NCBI GenBank assembly: GCA_963780175.1
Contig: CAWAAT010000001.1
Location: 1,240,001 to 1,304,000 of the forward strand
From: Brooklawnia sp963780175
Lineage (GTDB): Bacteria; Actinomycetota; Actinomycetes; Propionibacteriales; Propionibacteriaceae
DNA: 64,000 nt
Direction of reading: 5' to 3'
The notes beneath the pieces were generated by a model. That model was not told where the DNA came from. It did no database searches and saw only the letters and a program-made list of their open reading frames with translations. Every line of letters begins with the position of its first letter. The stretch's first letter is position 1. The position numbers and the translations under genes are program-made. Shown here one piece after another: positions 34,953 to 44,263 of the stretch.

Positions 34953-35065
34953 TGATGCTCCCAACAAGTAGTTTTCTAAGAGGAGCTTAAGCTTTCTCTC
35001 AGGCAAACTCAAGCATTGCGGCACATTGTTGCCACCAAGGCCGGCCCCGCAGGCCGAGGCGCTTC

Positions 35066-35710
35066 TCAGGTGTGTCTCAGAGCCTCGAGCACAGGGCGGA
35101 CGCGAGTTCGCAACGCGGCGAGGTCGCCGCGCCGGAACGCGTCCCCGAGCACCTTGTCTCCCAGGCCGACAGCCATCGCTCCAGCACCCAACCAGGCCTT
35201 GATCTCGAAGGACGAATCGGGGCCGCGGGCGACCAGTCTCGCTCCCGGGACGAGGGCCGCCAGCTGGCCCGCGTAGGAGTTGCCGAACAGCCCTGCCGGC
35301 ACCACCTGCACCCCGCTCGCACCGCCGCGCCAGACGGCGTCCACCTCGGTGGGGGTCAGGGCTGCAGGAAAGTGCGGGATTCGGGCCTCGGCGAGTTCCT
35401 GGGCCACTTCGGGAGCGCCCAGGCACAGGACGAACGCGGCTCGTTGGTCGACCGCCAGCCTGACGTGGGCGCCGGTGTGCACGTCGTGCAGGCCGACCAC
35501 CAATCGCCGCCCGAAGGTGGCGCGCAAAATGTCGGGGGTCAGCGACCCGGTTGGCGGCAAGCTGAACACGCTGAGCCCCTCCTGCAGCAGCACCTCGACC
35601 GGGGCGATGGCCTCGTCCAAGGTGCAGGGCGGCAGCAGCACGACCGCCCTGGCACTGATCAGCGCCTCGGGCGGTTCGATGCGATCCCGGGCCTCACTCA
35701 TGAGGTCCAT
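35066..35710 (-). CDS. KDPG-aldolase-fold protein without the usual Schiff-base lysine
   Basis: 214 residues from ATG 35710 (a second ATG at 35701 is possible). The sequence follows the KDPG aldolase plan: ARAVVLLPPCTLDEAIAPVE, RLVVGLHDVHTGAHVRLAV, IPHFPAALTPTEVDAVWRGG and a final GAMAVGLGDKVLGDAFRRGD. Where Eda-type enzymes have K-x-FPA, this protein has GVQVVPAGLF, so the Schiff-base lysine is replaced by glutamine. It may therefore be catalytically altered or inactive. It lies 23 bp after the YeiH gene on the same strand and is probably in its operon. A diverged copy of its middle occurs at 26276-26363. Confidence 0.7.
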   Translation of the reverse strand: MDLMSEARDRIEPPEALISARAVVLLPPCTLDEAIAPVEVLLQEGLSVFSLPPTGSLTPDILRATFGRRLVVGLHDVHTGAHVRLAVDQRAAFVLCLGAPEVAQELAEARIPHFPAALTPTEVDAVWRGGASGVQVVPAGLFGNSYAGQLAALVPGARLVARGPDSSFEIKAWLGAGAMAVGLGDKVLGDAFRRGDLAALRTRVRPVLEALRHT

Positions 35711-35733
35711 GATGGCAGCTGGGCGGCGTCCGG

Positions 35734-36885
35734 TCAGAACGTGAAGCCGCTCCACAGCACGGTGGCCAGCAGCAGGCCCGCACAGAGGTTGACCACCGTC
35801 GCAGCCAGGAAGACCAGCACCGGCTTCCAGCCGGCCTCCTTCAACGATCCGAAGCTGAACTCCAGCCCGATGCTGACGAAGGCGAGGATGAGGAACCAGG
35901 TGCGCAGGTCGTTGGCCACCCCGATGGCCGGCTTCGCGATCTCGGGATCGACAGTGGTGGCGAAGATGGTCGCGACCACGGAGGCGATCAGGAAGCCCAG
36001 CACGAACTTCGGGAAGCTGTGCCAGAGAGTGACGAGCTTCGGGCGGGCGTTGCCGGCTTGACGCTCGACCTTGAAGGTGAAGTACATGCTGAGCAGCACG
36101 GCCACCACTCCGAGCAGCGCGTTCTGCGTGACCTTGACGATGGTGGCGATCTGGAGTGGCTGCTCGCCAGCCATCGCACCGGCGGCGGTGACGGCCGCCG
36201 TGGTGTCGATGTTGCCGCCGATCCAGGCGCCGGTGACCGCCGGGGTGAGGTTCAGCAGATCGGCAGCCCAGGGCAGGAAGAAGATCATCGGGACGGCGAA
36301 CACGATCACCAGGGACGCGGTGTAGGCCAACTGCTCCTTCTTGGCCTGCACGGCACCTGCTGCGGCAACCGCGGCGGAGACGCCGCAGATGGAGACCGCC
36401 GAACTCAGCAGTGCGCGCAACTTGTCGTCCAACCCGAGCAGCCCGGCGAACCACCAAGTGAACAGGAACACCGTCGAGATGAGCAGGACCGCCTGGGCGA
36501 CCGCGGGCAGGGCCGCCTTGGCGATCACAGCGAAGTTGATGGACGCGCCCAGCAGCACCAGTCCGGTCTTGATGAAGAACTCGGTGCGGAAGGCTTTGGA
36601 CATCTTGGTGCGCACGCCCAGCGCAGACAGAAACGCGTTGGCGCCGAAGCCGATGATGATGGCGTAGACCGGGAACTCGATCGACTTGGCCACCTTGCCG
36701 AAGCCGGTGCCCTTGGTCACCTCGGGAACCCACGCTGTCAGGGCGTTTACCGACGCGGCCAGCCCAAGAATCACGATGATGCCCACGAGTGTCCACAGCG
36801 GATTGGTGCGGCTCGTGGGCGCGTCGGCCTCGACTGCCGGTCCCGCGTGGGTTCTCTGCACGTCGGTGCGGAGATTGTCGTTCAC
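35734..36885 (-). CDS. YeiH/UPF0324 family transporter (putative sulfate exporter family)
   Basis: 383 residues from GTG 36885, chosen because that GTG overlaps the stop of the microprotein upstream (GTGA). About ten to eleven helices are visible. Landmarks are IIIGFGANAFLSALGVRTKM, FIKTGLVLLGASINF, SSAVSICGVSAAVAAAGAV and GAWIGGNIDTTAAVTAAGAM, diagnostic for the family. The name putative sulfate exporter comes from linkage in sulfonate degraders; the true substrate is not proven. It sits in an operon of microprotein, transporter and aldolase-like protein. An in-frame ATG at 36921 is less likely. Confidence 0.88.
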   Translation of the reverse strand: MNDNLRTDVQRTHAGPAVEADAPTSRTNPLWTLVGIIVILGLAASVNALTAWVPEVTKGTGFGKVAKSIEFPVYAIIIGFGANAFLSALGVRTKMSKAFRTEFFIKTGLVLLGASINFAVIAKAALPAVAQAVLLISTVFLFTWWFAGLLGLDDKLRALLSSAVSICGVSAAVAAAGAVQAKKEQLAYTASLVIVFAVPMIFFLPWAADLLNLTPAVTGAWIGGNIDTTAAVTAAGAMAGEQPLQIATIVKVTQNALLGVVAVLLSMYFTFKVERQAGNARPKLVTLWHSFPKFVLGFLIASVVATIFATTVDPEIAKPAIGVANDLRTWFLILAFVSIGLEFSFGSLKEAGWKPVLVFLAATVVNLCAGLLLATVLWSGFTF

Positions 36886-37031
36886 GGGATCAGCCCCTCG
36901 GGGATCACGCCGGTCAGGCACAGAGCGAGCAGCACCAGGCCGACAGCGAAGGCGAGCCAGTCCTCGCTGACGGAGAACTTGCCGTGGGCGTTGGGGGCCG
37001 GGGTGGGCTGTGGGCTGGCTTGGCTGGCCAC
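36882..37031 (-). CDS. 49-residue membrane microprotein coupled to the YeiH gene
   Basis: It starts at GTG 37031 with AGGAG 5 bases upstream (GTG 37037 is an alternative with poorer spacing). The sequence is a polar, proline-rich head (ASQASPQPTPAPNAHGKFSV) and one hydrophobic helix (DWLAFAVGLVLLALCLTGVI) with a short tail (PEGLIP). The stop overlaps the GTG of the transporter by two bases, so translation is coupled and about equal amounts are expected. It is likely a small subunit or stabiliser of the transporter. I know no named family for it. Confidence 0.8.
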   Translation of the reverse strand: MASQASPQPTPAPNAHGKFSVSEDWLAFAVGLVLLALCLTGVIPEGLIP

Positions 37032-37101
37032 TGACACTCCTTCATTCAGGTTCGTTCAGGCCGCGCGAACTGACGCGACGCCAACAGCTAACCACTGCAG
37101 G

Positions 37102-37127
37102 GCGGCTGGGCGAAACCCGCCAGCCGC
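37102..37127 (-). terminator. Hairpin after the Rieske/FAD oxidoreductase gene
   Basis: An 8-bp GC stem (GCGGCTGG with CCAGCCGC) lies 53 bases after the stop at 37180 and before the YeiH operon start. Confidence 0.5.
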
Positions 37128-37179
37128 TGTTCACCCGGAGTTGGCTTCCTTGCCCGCCAGCCAACAGGAGCTGATTACC

Positions 37180-38706
37180 TCAGGGCCGGTGCGCCCGCTG
37201 CAACTCCTCCTCGATCTGCAGGTTCTCCAGGTCACGGCCGACCGAGGCTGCGGCAACCAGTTCACGCCCCTGGTAATAACGCGCCGTGAAGTTCCGACCG
37301 TCCAGGTCGCCATCGATGCGCACGTCGTCCCAGCCAACGCCCAGGCCGCAGTAGCGCATCGAGACGCCGTGCTGCTGGGTCCAGAAGAAGGGCACATCCA
37401 GGAACGGCTGGTCGGCACCCAGCATGTTCGCCGCGGCCGCCTGCCCCATGCGTTCGGCGTGCACCCAGTGCTCGACCCGGGCGGTCTGGCCCTTCCAGGG
37501 GTAGCGAGCCACGTCACCAGCCGCGTAATGCCCCGGGATCGAGGCTTGGAGCCGATCGTCCACCAGGATGCCCTTGTCGACAGCGAAACCGGCCTGCCTG
37601 GCCAGTTCCTCGTCCGGAACGACTCCGATGCCGGCTATCACGAAGTCACCTTCGACGCGAGTGCCGTCACCCAGCACCACGGCCTCACCGTCGAAGTGCT
37701 CAACCTTGACGCCGAGGTGGAAGGTGACGCCGTGCGCCTCGTGCAGGCGCACCAGGAAGCGTCCCAGGTCATCGCCGAGCACCTTCTGCAACGGAACCTC
37801 AGCCATTTCGAGCACCACGACGTCCAGTCCGCGGCGCCGCAACGCCGCAGCCACCTCCATCCCGATGAAGCCAGCCCCCAACAGGACGACGCGCCTGGCG
37901 GTACCACAGCGCTCGATGACCGCGTGGGCGTCAGCCAGAGTTCGCAGGCTCAGCACCGACGGGTGGTCGAAGCCGGGGATCGGCACCGGCCGAGGCAGCG
38001 CGCCGGTGGCGAACAGCAGCCGGTCATAGCCGAAATCCTCCCCGTCGCTGGTGCGGACCAGACGGGCGTCCGGGTCAACCGCGGTGACCTCGCAGCCGGT
38101 GCGCAGTTCGATCCGATGGGAGGCGTAGAAGTCGGCATCGCGCAGCGGCATCCACTCCTCGGGAGCGGTGCCTGCCAGGTAGTCCTTCGACAGGTTCGGG
38201 CGATCATAGGGCGCCGAATCGTCGCGGCCGAGCATGGTGATCGAACCCTGGTAGCCCAGGTCGCGAAGCCGAACCGCTGCGGCGAACCCGGCCGCCCCGG
38301 CCCCCACGATGACGATGCGGCCTGGTGCATCAGCCGGCTTCGGAAGCTCAGACGATGCCGGGGCTTCCTCGCGTGCCCGGACGAAGACCTCGTCGCCAAC
38401 CACCTCGACGCGCCAGACGCCGAGCGCCGAGAACGCCGGGGCCTTCAACGCGGCACCAGTGCGCACGCTGAAGCAGGCGTGATGCCACGGGCAGCGGACC
38501 TCGTCGCCGACGAGCAGCCCTTTGGCCAGCGGTCCACCGTAGTGGGTGCAGAATGCCTCCACTGCGTGGAAGCCGTCCGCGAGGCGGGCGAGCAGCACGA
38601 CTTCGCCATCGACATGACCGGCGAGCATGCCGCCCACCGGAATCTGCGAGATCGGGATGCCCTGTGCGAGATCAGGGCCTGCTGGACTGGACTGGTCGTT
38701 TCCCAT
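37180..38706 (-). CDS. Rieske-type ferredoxin fused to FAD-dependent pyridine nucleotide-disulfide oxidoreductase
   Basis: 508 residues from ATG 38706 with GGAGGAG upstream. Residues ~15-115 are a Rieske [2Fe-2S] domain with CTHYGG...CPWHHACF as cluster ligands. Residues ~125-430 bind FAD and NAD(P)H: IVIVGAGAAGFAAAVRL, VVLLGAGFIGMEVAAALRRR and a late GHYAAGDVARYPW. The C-terminus is a reductase dimer domain. This layout matches AIF-like ferredoxin/rubredoxin reductases, which pass electrons from NAD(P)H to an iron-sulfur partner. No partner oxygenase is adjacent. Confidence 0.9.
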   Translation of the reverse strand: MGNDQSSPAGPDLAQGIPISQIPVGGMLAGHVDGEVVLLARLADGFHAVEAFCTHYGGPLAKGLLVGDEVRCPWHHACFSVRTGAALKAPAFSALGVWRVEVVGDEVFVRAREEAPASSELPKPADAPGRIVIVGAGAAGFAAAVRLRDLGYQGSITMLGRDDSAPYDRPNLSKDYLAGTAPEEWMPLRDADFYASHRIELRTGCEVTAVDPDARLVRTSDGEDFGYDRLLFATGALPRPVPIPGFDHPSVLSLRTLADAHAVIERCGTARRVVLLGAGFIGMEVAAALRRRGLDVVVLEMAEVPLQKVLGDDLGRFLVRLHEAHGVTFHLGVKVEHFDGEAVVLGDGTRVEGDFVIAGIGVVPDEELARQAGFAVDKGILVDDRLQASIPGHYAAGDVARYPWKGQTARVEHWVHAERMGQAAAANMLGADQPFLDVPFFWTQQHGVSMRYCGLGVGWDDVRIDGDLDGRNFTARYYQGRELVAAASVGRDLENLQIEEELQRAHRP

Positions 38707-38908
38707 CGCCCTCTCCTCCTGCGCCAAAGAACTCAGCGATCTCAGGAGGCTGCTCGTCCGGCAAGCACAAACCAGCTGGGCGGGCAGCACTCGTAGCCTC
38801 TCACAGGCAGTTTCAGCTTACGCTTCGCCGAGCCTGGGTTGATGGGGATGAGGCGATCGACAACGCCAGGTACGCCCGTCAACGAGCAGCCGTGCGAGAA
38901 TCAGCAGC

Positions 38909-41452
38909 GTGCCCACTGCCCCGCGTCTCGCCCGCCTGCTGGACGAGCTGGGCCCCACCCCCGGCCCGGACGCGCTGTATGCGTCCTTCGAGACATGGGC
39001 GGCCGAGCGCGGGATGCCGCTGTACCCGCACCAGGCGGACGCCCTGCTGGCCACCTTGGCCGGGGCGAACACCATCATCACCACCCCTACCGGCTCCGGC
39101 AAGACGCTGATCGCCACTGCTGCGCACGTCGCCACGCTGGCCGCCAGGGGCCGGGTCTACTACACCGCTCCGATCAAGGCCCTCGTCAGCGAGAAGTTCT
39201 TCAGTTGGGTCGACGACTTCGGCGCCGACCTGGTTGGCATGGTCACCGGGGACGCCTCGGTCAACCCGGACGCGCCGATCATCTGCTGCACCGCCGAGAT
39301 CCTGGCCAACATCGCGCTTCGTCAGGGCAGCGCGGCCGACGTCCAGATGGTGGTGGCCGATGAGTTCCACTTCATCGCCGACCGTGACCGAGGCTGGGCG
39401 TGGCAGGTGGCCACCAGCGAACTGCCGCAGGCCCAGTTCATGATCATGAGCGCCACCCTCGGCGACGTGAGTGACCTTGCCGATCTGCTGACCGGGCGCA
39501 CCGGGCGTCCCACCGAGGTACTCGGCGGGGTGATGCGTCCCGTGCCGCTGGTCTTCACGTGGTCGCTGAACCCGCTGCCGGAGACACTGACCGAGCTTGT
39601 GCACACCGGGGCCTCCCCCATCTACCTGGTGCACCCCAGCCAGGGGGCCGCGACCGAGCAGGCTCAGGGGTTGATGAGCATGAAACTCGTCGACACCGAG
39701 CAGCGCCACAGGATCGTCGAGGCGATCGGTGGCTTCCGCTTCTCTCGTGGCTTCGGTGCGACGCTGGCCAAGATGTTGCGGGCGGGCATCGGCGTCCACC
39801 ATGCCGGGCTGCTGCCCAAGTACCGGCGGCTGGTTGAAACCCTTGCCCAGCAAGGCCTGCTGAAGGTGATCTGCGGCACCGACACCCTGGGCGTCGGCAT
39901 CAACGTGCCGATCAGGACGGTGCTGTTCACCACCTTGAGCAAGTACGACGGACGCCGCCAGCGTCTGCTGCGAGCCCGCGAGTTCCACCAGATCGCGGGA
40001 CGAGCCGGGCGTCCGGGGTTCGACCCTGTGGGCACCGTGGTGGCACAGGCCCCGGAGTACCAGATCGAGAACGCGCGCGTCCTGGCCAAGTTCGCCGGGG
40101 ACGAGAAGAAGCTGAAGTCGGTGCGCCGCAAGAAGCCGCCGGAGGGTTTCATCAACTACACCGAGGCCAGCTTCGACAAGCTGGTGGCGGCCCAACCCGA
40201 GACGCTGCACGCCCGCCTTGAGGTCAGCCACTCGATGCTGTTGAACCTCCTGCAGCGTGACGAGGAGACCGGGGCGGCGTTGGCGCGGATCGTCCGGACG
40301 GCGATCGGCGATCCCGGGCAGCAACGCAAGCAGCTGCGCCGGGCGGTAGCGCTGGGACGATCGCTGCTGGAGTCCGGGGTGGTCGTGCGACGGGCCGAAC
40401 CCACCCCCGGCGGACGGCGGTTCGACCTGGCGCCCGGCCTGCAGGACGACTTCGCCCTGAATCAGCCGCTGAGCGCTTTCGCCATGACGGCGATCGACCT
40501 GCTGGACGCCGAGGCCGACGACTACGCGCTCGACGTGGTCAGCGTCATCGAGGCGACCCTCGAGGATCCGATGGCGATTCTGGTGGCCCAGCAGTTCAAG
40601 GCCCGCGGCGAGACCGTCTCAGAACTCAAGTCCGAGGGCTACGAGTACGAGGAACGGATGGAGATCCTGGCCGAGGTGACCTGGCCGAAGCCCCTGGAAG
40701 ACGAACTCCAGGCCGTCCACCTGTCGTTCGCGAAAACCCATCCGTGGCTGGTCGAGCACCCGCTACGACCCAAGTCGATCATCCGCGACCTGTTCGAACG
40801 AGCCATGACGTTCACCGAGTATGTGGCCTTCTACAAGGTGCAACGCAGCGAGGGCCTGCTGCTGCGTTACCTGTCGGACGCCTGGCGGGCCCTGCGTCAG
40901 ACGGTGCCTTCCGCCGCCCACAACGAACAGCTCGACGACATCATCGCCTGGCTGGGCGAACTGGTGCGTGCCACCGATTCAAGCCTGGTCGATGAGTGGG
41001 AGGCGTTGGCCAACCCGCAGGAGCGGGCGCCTGTTGCCGGCTTGGCGCACTCTGCGCCGCTGCGACCACTCACCGGAAACCGGCGGGCCTTCACGGTGCT
41101 GGTGCGCAACGCCATGTTCCGCAGGGTGCAGTTGTGCGCCGCCGACGATGTGGCCGCCCTGGTCGGGTTGGACGCCGACTCCCCCGACTCGGACTTCGAG
41201 GCGGCCGACTGGGACGAGGCCCTGGACGCCTACTACGCCGAGCACGACGAGATCGGGGTGGGCGCCCAGGCCCGATCGCCGAGACTCTTCGTCATCGAGG
41301 AGGAGACGTCGCGGCGCTGGCAGGTGCGCCAGATCATCGACGACCCGGCCGGCAACCACGACTGGCAGCTCAGCGCCGAGGTCGACCTGGACGCCAGCGA
41401 CGCGTCCGGAGAACTGGCCCTGGTGGTGCGCGACTTCTCGCGGCTGGGCTGA
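38909..41452 (+). CDS. Ski2-like DEAD/DEAH-box helicase with DUF3516 domain
   Basis: 847 residues from GTG 38909. Helicase motif I is TPTGSGKTLIATAAH, motif II DEFHF, motif III MSATLGD, and motif VI QIAGRAGRPGFDP. The last ~350 residues match the actinobacterial DUF3516 extension that follows the Ski2-type core. It should unwind RNA or DNA with ATP; a role in RNA turnover is inferred from the Ski2/Mtr4 relationship. It is intact, apparently monocistronic, and divergent from the Rieske gene with ~200 bp between. Confidence 0.92.
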   Translation: MPTAPRLARLLDELGPTPGPDALYASFETWAAERGMPLYPHQADALLATLAGANTIITTPTGSGKTLIATAAHVATLAARGRVYYTAPIKALVSEKFFSWVDDFGADLVGMVTGDASVNPDAPIICCTAEILANIALRQGSAADVQMVVADEFHFIADRDRGWAWQVATSELPQAQFMIMSATLGDVSDLADLLTGRTGRPTEVLGGVMRPVPLVFTWSLNPLPETLTELVHTGASPIYLVHPSQGAATEQAQGLMSMKLVDTEQRHRIVEAIGGFRFSRGFGATLAKMLRAGIGVHHAGLLPKYRRLVETLAQQGLLKVICGTDTLGVGINVPIRTVLFTTLSKYDGRRQRLLRAREFHQIAGRAGRPGFDPVGTVVAQAPEYQIENARVLAKFAGDEKKLKSVRRKKPPEGFINYTEASFDKLVAAQPETLHARLEVSHSMLLNLLQRDEETGAALARIVRTAIGDPGQQRKQLRRAVALGRSLLESGVVVRRAEPTPGGRRFDLAPGLQDDFALNQPLSAFAMTAIDLLDAEADDYALDVVSVIEATLEDPMAILVAQQFKARGETVSELKSEGYEYEERMEILAEVTWPKPLEDELQAVHLSFAKTHPWLVEHPLRPKSIIRDLFERAMTFTEYVAFYKVQRSEGLLLRYLSDAWRALRQTVPSAAHNEQLDDIIAWLGELVRATDSSLVDEWEALANPQERAPVAGLAHSAPLRPLTGNRRAFTVLVRNAMFRRVQLCAADDVAALVGLDADSPDSDFEAADWDEALDAYYAEHDEIGVGAQARSPRLFVIEEETSRRWQVRQIIDDPAGNHDWQLSAEVDLDASDASGELALVVRDFSRLG

Positions 41453-41602
41453 GCCCGCCGACTGCCGAACTGAAGGCAGTCGCAGGACACGATTGCGTCA
41501 CAAACGGCGCGTTCGGCTTGGTACGAGTTGTGTGGGAGGGTACAAAAAGCGTCAACTGGTCATACCGGCAGTGATGCCGCTCACCAAGACAGGAAGTAAC
41601 TT

Positions 41603-43222
41603 ATGCAGAAGCAGTTTCGCGCCGTCGTTGTGGCCTCGGCCGCAGCGCTGAGCCTCGTGCTGGCCGCCTGTGGCGGCGGTGGCTCGACATCCAGCTCCTC
41701 GTCCGCCGCCGGCGGTTCCGGGGCCGGTGGCGACATCGTCATCCGCGGTTGCACCCCCGAGAACCCGCTGGTTCCGGGCAACACGTCCGAGACCTGTGGC
41801 GGCGACATGGTCGACGCCATGACCTCCAAGCTCATCAGCTACAACACCGAGACCTCCGACCCCGAGATGGACATCGCGGAGTCGATCGAGTCCGACGACA
41901 ACATCACCTTCACCGTGAAGTTGAAGAAGGGCTACAAGTTCCACGACGGTACCGAGGTCAAGGCGAAGAACTTCGTCGACGCCTGGAACTACACCGCCGC
42001 CTACCAGAATGGCCAGGCCGGCTCGTACTTCATGGGCGTCATCAAGGGTGCCGACAAGGCGTCCGCCAAGGATTCAACGGTCACCGAACTCGAGGGCCTC
42101 AAGGTCATCGACGATTACACCTTTACGATCGAGACCAACGAGCCCGTTGGCAACCTGCCCGTCCGCCTCGGGTACTCGGCCTACGCCCCGCTGCCGGATT
42201 CGTTCTTCGACGACCCGAAGGCGTTCGAGGACGCCCCGATCGGCGCCGGTCCCTTCATGCTGGATTCCAGGACCACGTCGGAGTACAAGTTCGTGAAGTT
42301 CGCCGACTACTCCGGCGACAGCCCGGCCCAGGTCGATTCGCTGACCTTCCGCATCTACACCGATGACTCGGCGGCCTACAACGACGTCGTGGCGAACAAC
42401 CTCGACTACACGAACAACATCCCGTCCGACTTCCTGGTGGGCGAGCAGTACAAGAGCGACCTCGAGGGACGCAACCTGGTGCGCGAGTCGATGCGGTTCA
42501 CCACCATGGTGTTCTCGCCGAACGATCCGCAACTGGCCGGCAACCTGGAACTTCGTCAGGCGATCTCGATGTCCATCGACCGGCAGTTGATCATCGACCA
42601 GATCTTCAACGGCGTCTACAAGCCGGCCCACGGCTGGGCCCCCGGCGTCATCTCCGGCGCCACCGACTCTGCTTGCGGTGAGTACTGCGATTACAGCCCC
42701 GAGAAGGCCAAGGCGCTGTACGACAAGGCCGGCGGCTACGACGGCACCCTGACCATCACCACGAACGGCGACGGCGCACACAAGGCCTGGACCGAGGCGA
42801 CCTGCAACTCGATCAAGAACACCCTGGGTGTGGAGTGCGTCGTCGTCCTGACCGTCGACTTCGCCACCTACAACGAGCAGATCGACAACAACGAGCTGAT
42901 GGGTCTGTTCCGCTCCGGATGGCAGGGTGACTACCCGTCGCTGGAGAACTTCCTTGCCCCGATCTACGGCAAGGGCGCCGACTCCAACTGGTCGAAGTAC
43001 GACAACCCGGCCTTCGACGCCAAGTTGAAGGAGGCCAATGCGGCCTCGACGAACGAGGAGGCGAACAAGCTCTACGGAGAGGCCGAGGAGATGCTCGGCG
43101 CCGACCTGCCGACCGCTCCGCTGTGGTACCCGCAGACGGTCGTCGGCTGGTCCGATCGGGTCGACAACGTCAAGATCAACGCCTTCGGCGTGCTGGACTT
43201 CAGCGCGATCACCGTGAAGTGA
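41603..43222 (+). CDS. Oligopeptide/dipeptide ABC transporter substrate-binding lipoprotein (SBP family 5)
   Basis: 539 residues from ATG 41603, with ACAGGAAG upstream. The signal peptide MQKQFRAVVVASAAALSLVL ends in the lipobox LAACGG, so it is lipid-anchored outside the membrane. The SBP_bac_5 fold is seen in YKFHDGTEVKAKNFVDAWNY, PIGAGPFMLDSRTTSEY and LRQAISMSIDRQLIIDQIF. It captures peptides for the permeases that follow. A stem-loop between it and the first permease gene probably keeps the binding protein in excess. Confidence 0.95.
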   Translation: MQKQFRAVVVASAAALSLVLAACGGGGSTSSSSSAAGGSGAGGDIVIRGCTPENPLVPGNTSETCGGDMVDAMTSKLISYNTETSDPEMDIAESIESDDNITFTVKLKKGYKFHDGTEVKAKNFVDAWNYTAAYQNGQAGSYFMGVIKGADKASAKDSTVTELEGLKVIDDYTFTIETNEPVGNLPVRLGYSAYAPLPDSFFDDPKAFEDAPIGAGPFMLDSRTTSEYKFVKFADYSGDSPAQVDSLTFRIYTDDSAAYNDVVANNLDYTNNIPSDFLVGEQYKSDLEGRNLVRESMRFTTMVFSPNDPQLAGNLELRQAISMSIDRQLIIDQIFNGVYKPAHGWAPGVISGATDSACGEYCDYSPEKAKALYDKAGGYDGTLTITTNGDGAHKAWTEATCNSIKNTLGVECVVVLTVDFATYNEQIDNNELMGLFRSGWQGDYPSLENFLAPIYGKGADSNWSKYDNPAFDAKLKEANAASTNEEANKLYGEAEEMLGADLPTAPLWYPQTVVGWSDRVDNVKINAFGVLDFSAITVK

Positions 43223-43257
43223 CAACTGCCGCACCCCGGTGACCTGAGAATCGGGTT

Positions 43258-43289
43258 GGCCGGCCGCTGGAAAGCTCCAGTGGCCGGCC
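43258..43289 (+). terminator. Attenuating hairpin between binding protein and permease genes
   Basis: A 13-bp stem with one G-U pair (GGCCGGCCGCTGG with CCAGTGGCCGGCC) and a 6-base loop. Its place inside the operon suggests partial termination or 3' end protection of the binding-protein mRNA. Confidence 0.7.
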
Positions 43290-43342
43290 GATCCATGTTG
43301 GCCTAGAGTTCACCCCTGAACCCGACGACAAAGGTGGCGCCC

Positions 43343-44263
43343 ATGGGTACCTACATCCTGAGACGTCTGTTGCAGATGATCCCGGTGATCATCGGCACGA
43401 CGTTCCTCATCTACTGGATGGTCTTCTCCCTCGGCGACCCGACGGTCGGCAGGTGCGGGGAGCGCGCCTGCCCCGAGTCATACGTCGCGAAGCTTCAACA
43501 GGAGTACAACCTCGACAAGCCACTGCCCGAGCAGTACGTGCGCTACATGGGCAAGGTCGTCCAGGGCGATCTGGGCACCAGCTTCAACGGCAACAAGGTC
43601 ACCGACCAGTTGAGCACCCGCTGGCCGATCACCATCAAGCTCGCCACCATCGCGATCGCTTTCGAGACCCTGATCGGCATCAGCGCCGGCCTGCTGGCCG
43701 GCCTGAGACGTCGAAGCTTCTGGGACTCGCTGGTGTTCGTCACCACCCTGGTGATCATCTCCATACCCTCGTTCGTGCTCGGGTCGGTCGCCCAAATGGT
43801 CTTCGGAGTGCGGCTCGGCTGGTTCCCCGTGACATCCACCCAGGGCACCTGGGAACAGCTGATCCTGCCGGGCTTCGTCCTGGGGTCGATGTCGATGGCC
43901 TACGTCGCCCGACTGACCCGCAACTCGCTGGCCGAGAACCTCTCGGCCGACTACGTGCGCACCGCACGCGCCAAGGGCCTCTCGGCCGGACGCGTGGTGG
44001 GCGTCCACACCTTCAGGAACTCCCTGGTGCCGGTCGTCACGTTCATCGGTGCCGACTTCGGCGCCCTGATGGGTGGCGCGATCGTCACCGAGCGCATCTA
44101 CAACATCCCTGGCATCGGCGGCTACATCTTCCATTCCATCAACACCAAGGACGCCACTGCGGTGGTCGGGACGATCACCCTGCTGGTGCTCATCTTCCTG
44201 GCCATGAATCTGATCGTGGACCTGCTCTACGGAGCCCTTGACCCGAGGATCGCTCATGAGTGA
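43343..44263 (+). CDS. Peptide ABC transporter permease (OppB/DppB type)
   Basis: 306 residues from ATG 43343; the upstream GTG at 43334 lacks good spacing. It starts with the family opening TYILRRLLQMIPVIIGTTFL, has six helices, and carries the EAA loop ENLSADYVRTARAKGLSAGR that docks the ATPases. It overlaps the next permease by 8 bases (ATGAGTGA). Confidence 0.95.
   Translation: MGTYILRRLLQMIPVIIGTTFLIYWMVFSLGDPTVGRCGERACPESYVAKLQQEYNLDKPLPEQYVRYMGKVVQGDLGTSFNGNKVTDQLSTRWPITIKLATIAIAFETLIGISAGLLAGLRRRSFWDSLVFVTTLVIISIPSFVLGSVAQMVFGVRLGWFPVTSTQGTWEQLILPGFVLGSMSMAYVARLTRNSLAENLSADYVRTARAKGLSAGRVVGVHTFRNSLVPVVTFIGADFGALMGGAIVTERIYNIPGIGGYIFHSINTKDATAVVGTITLLVLIFLAMNLIVDLLYGALDPRIAHE

Noticed and set aside
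34960..35426. N-terminal extension of the M15-like protein (start 35426)
   Set aside because: The extension overlaps the aldolase-like gene region in another frame and lacks a start with a ribosome site; GTG 34952 fits better.
35711..36796. Long N-terminal extension of the aldolase-like frame (start 36796)
   Set aside because: It is antisense-frame overlap with the YeiH gene; the family-like part begins at 35710.
36019..38796. 925-residue plus-strand frame
   Set aside because: Runs antisense across the YeiH operon and the Rieske oxidoreductase, two unrelated genes; a GC-driven artefact.
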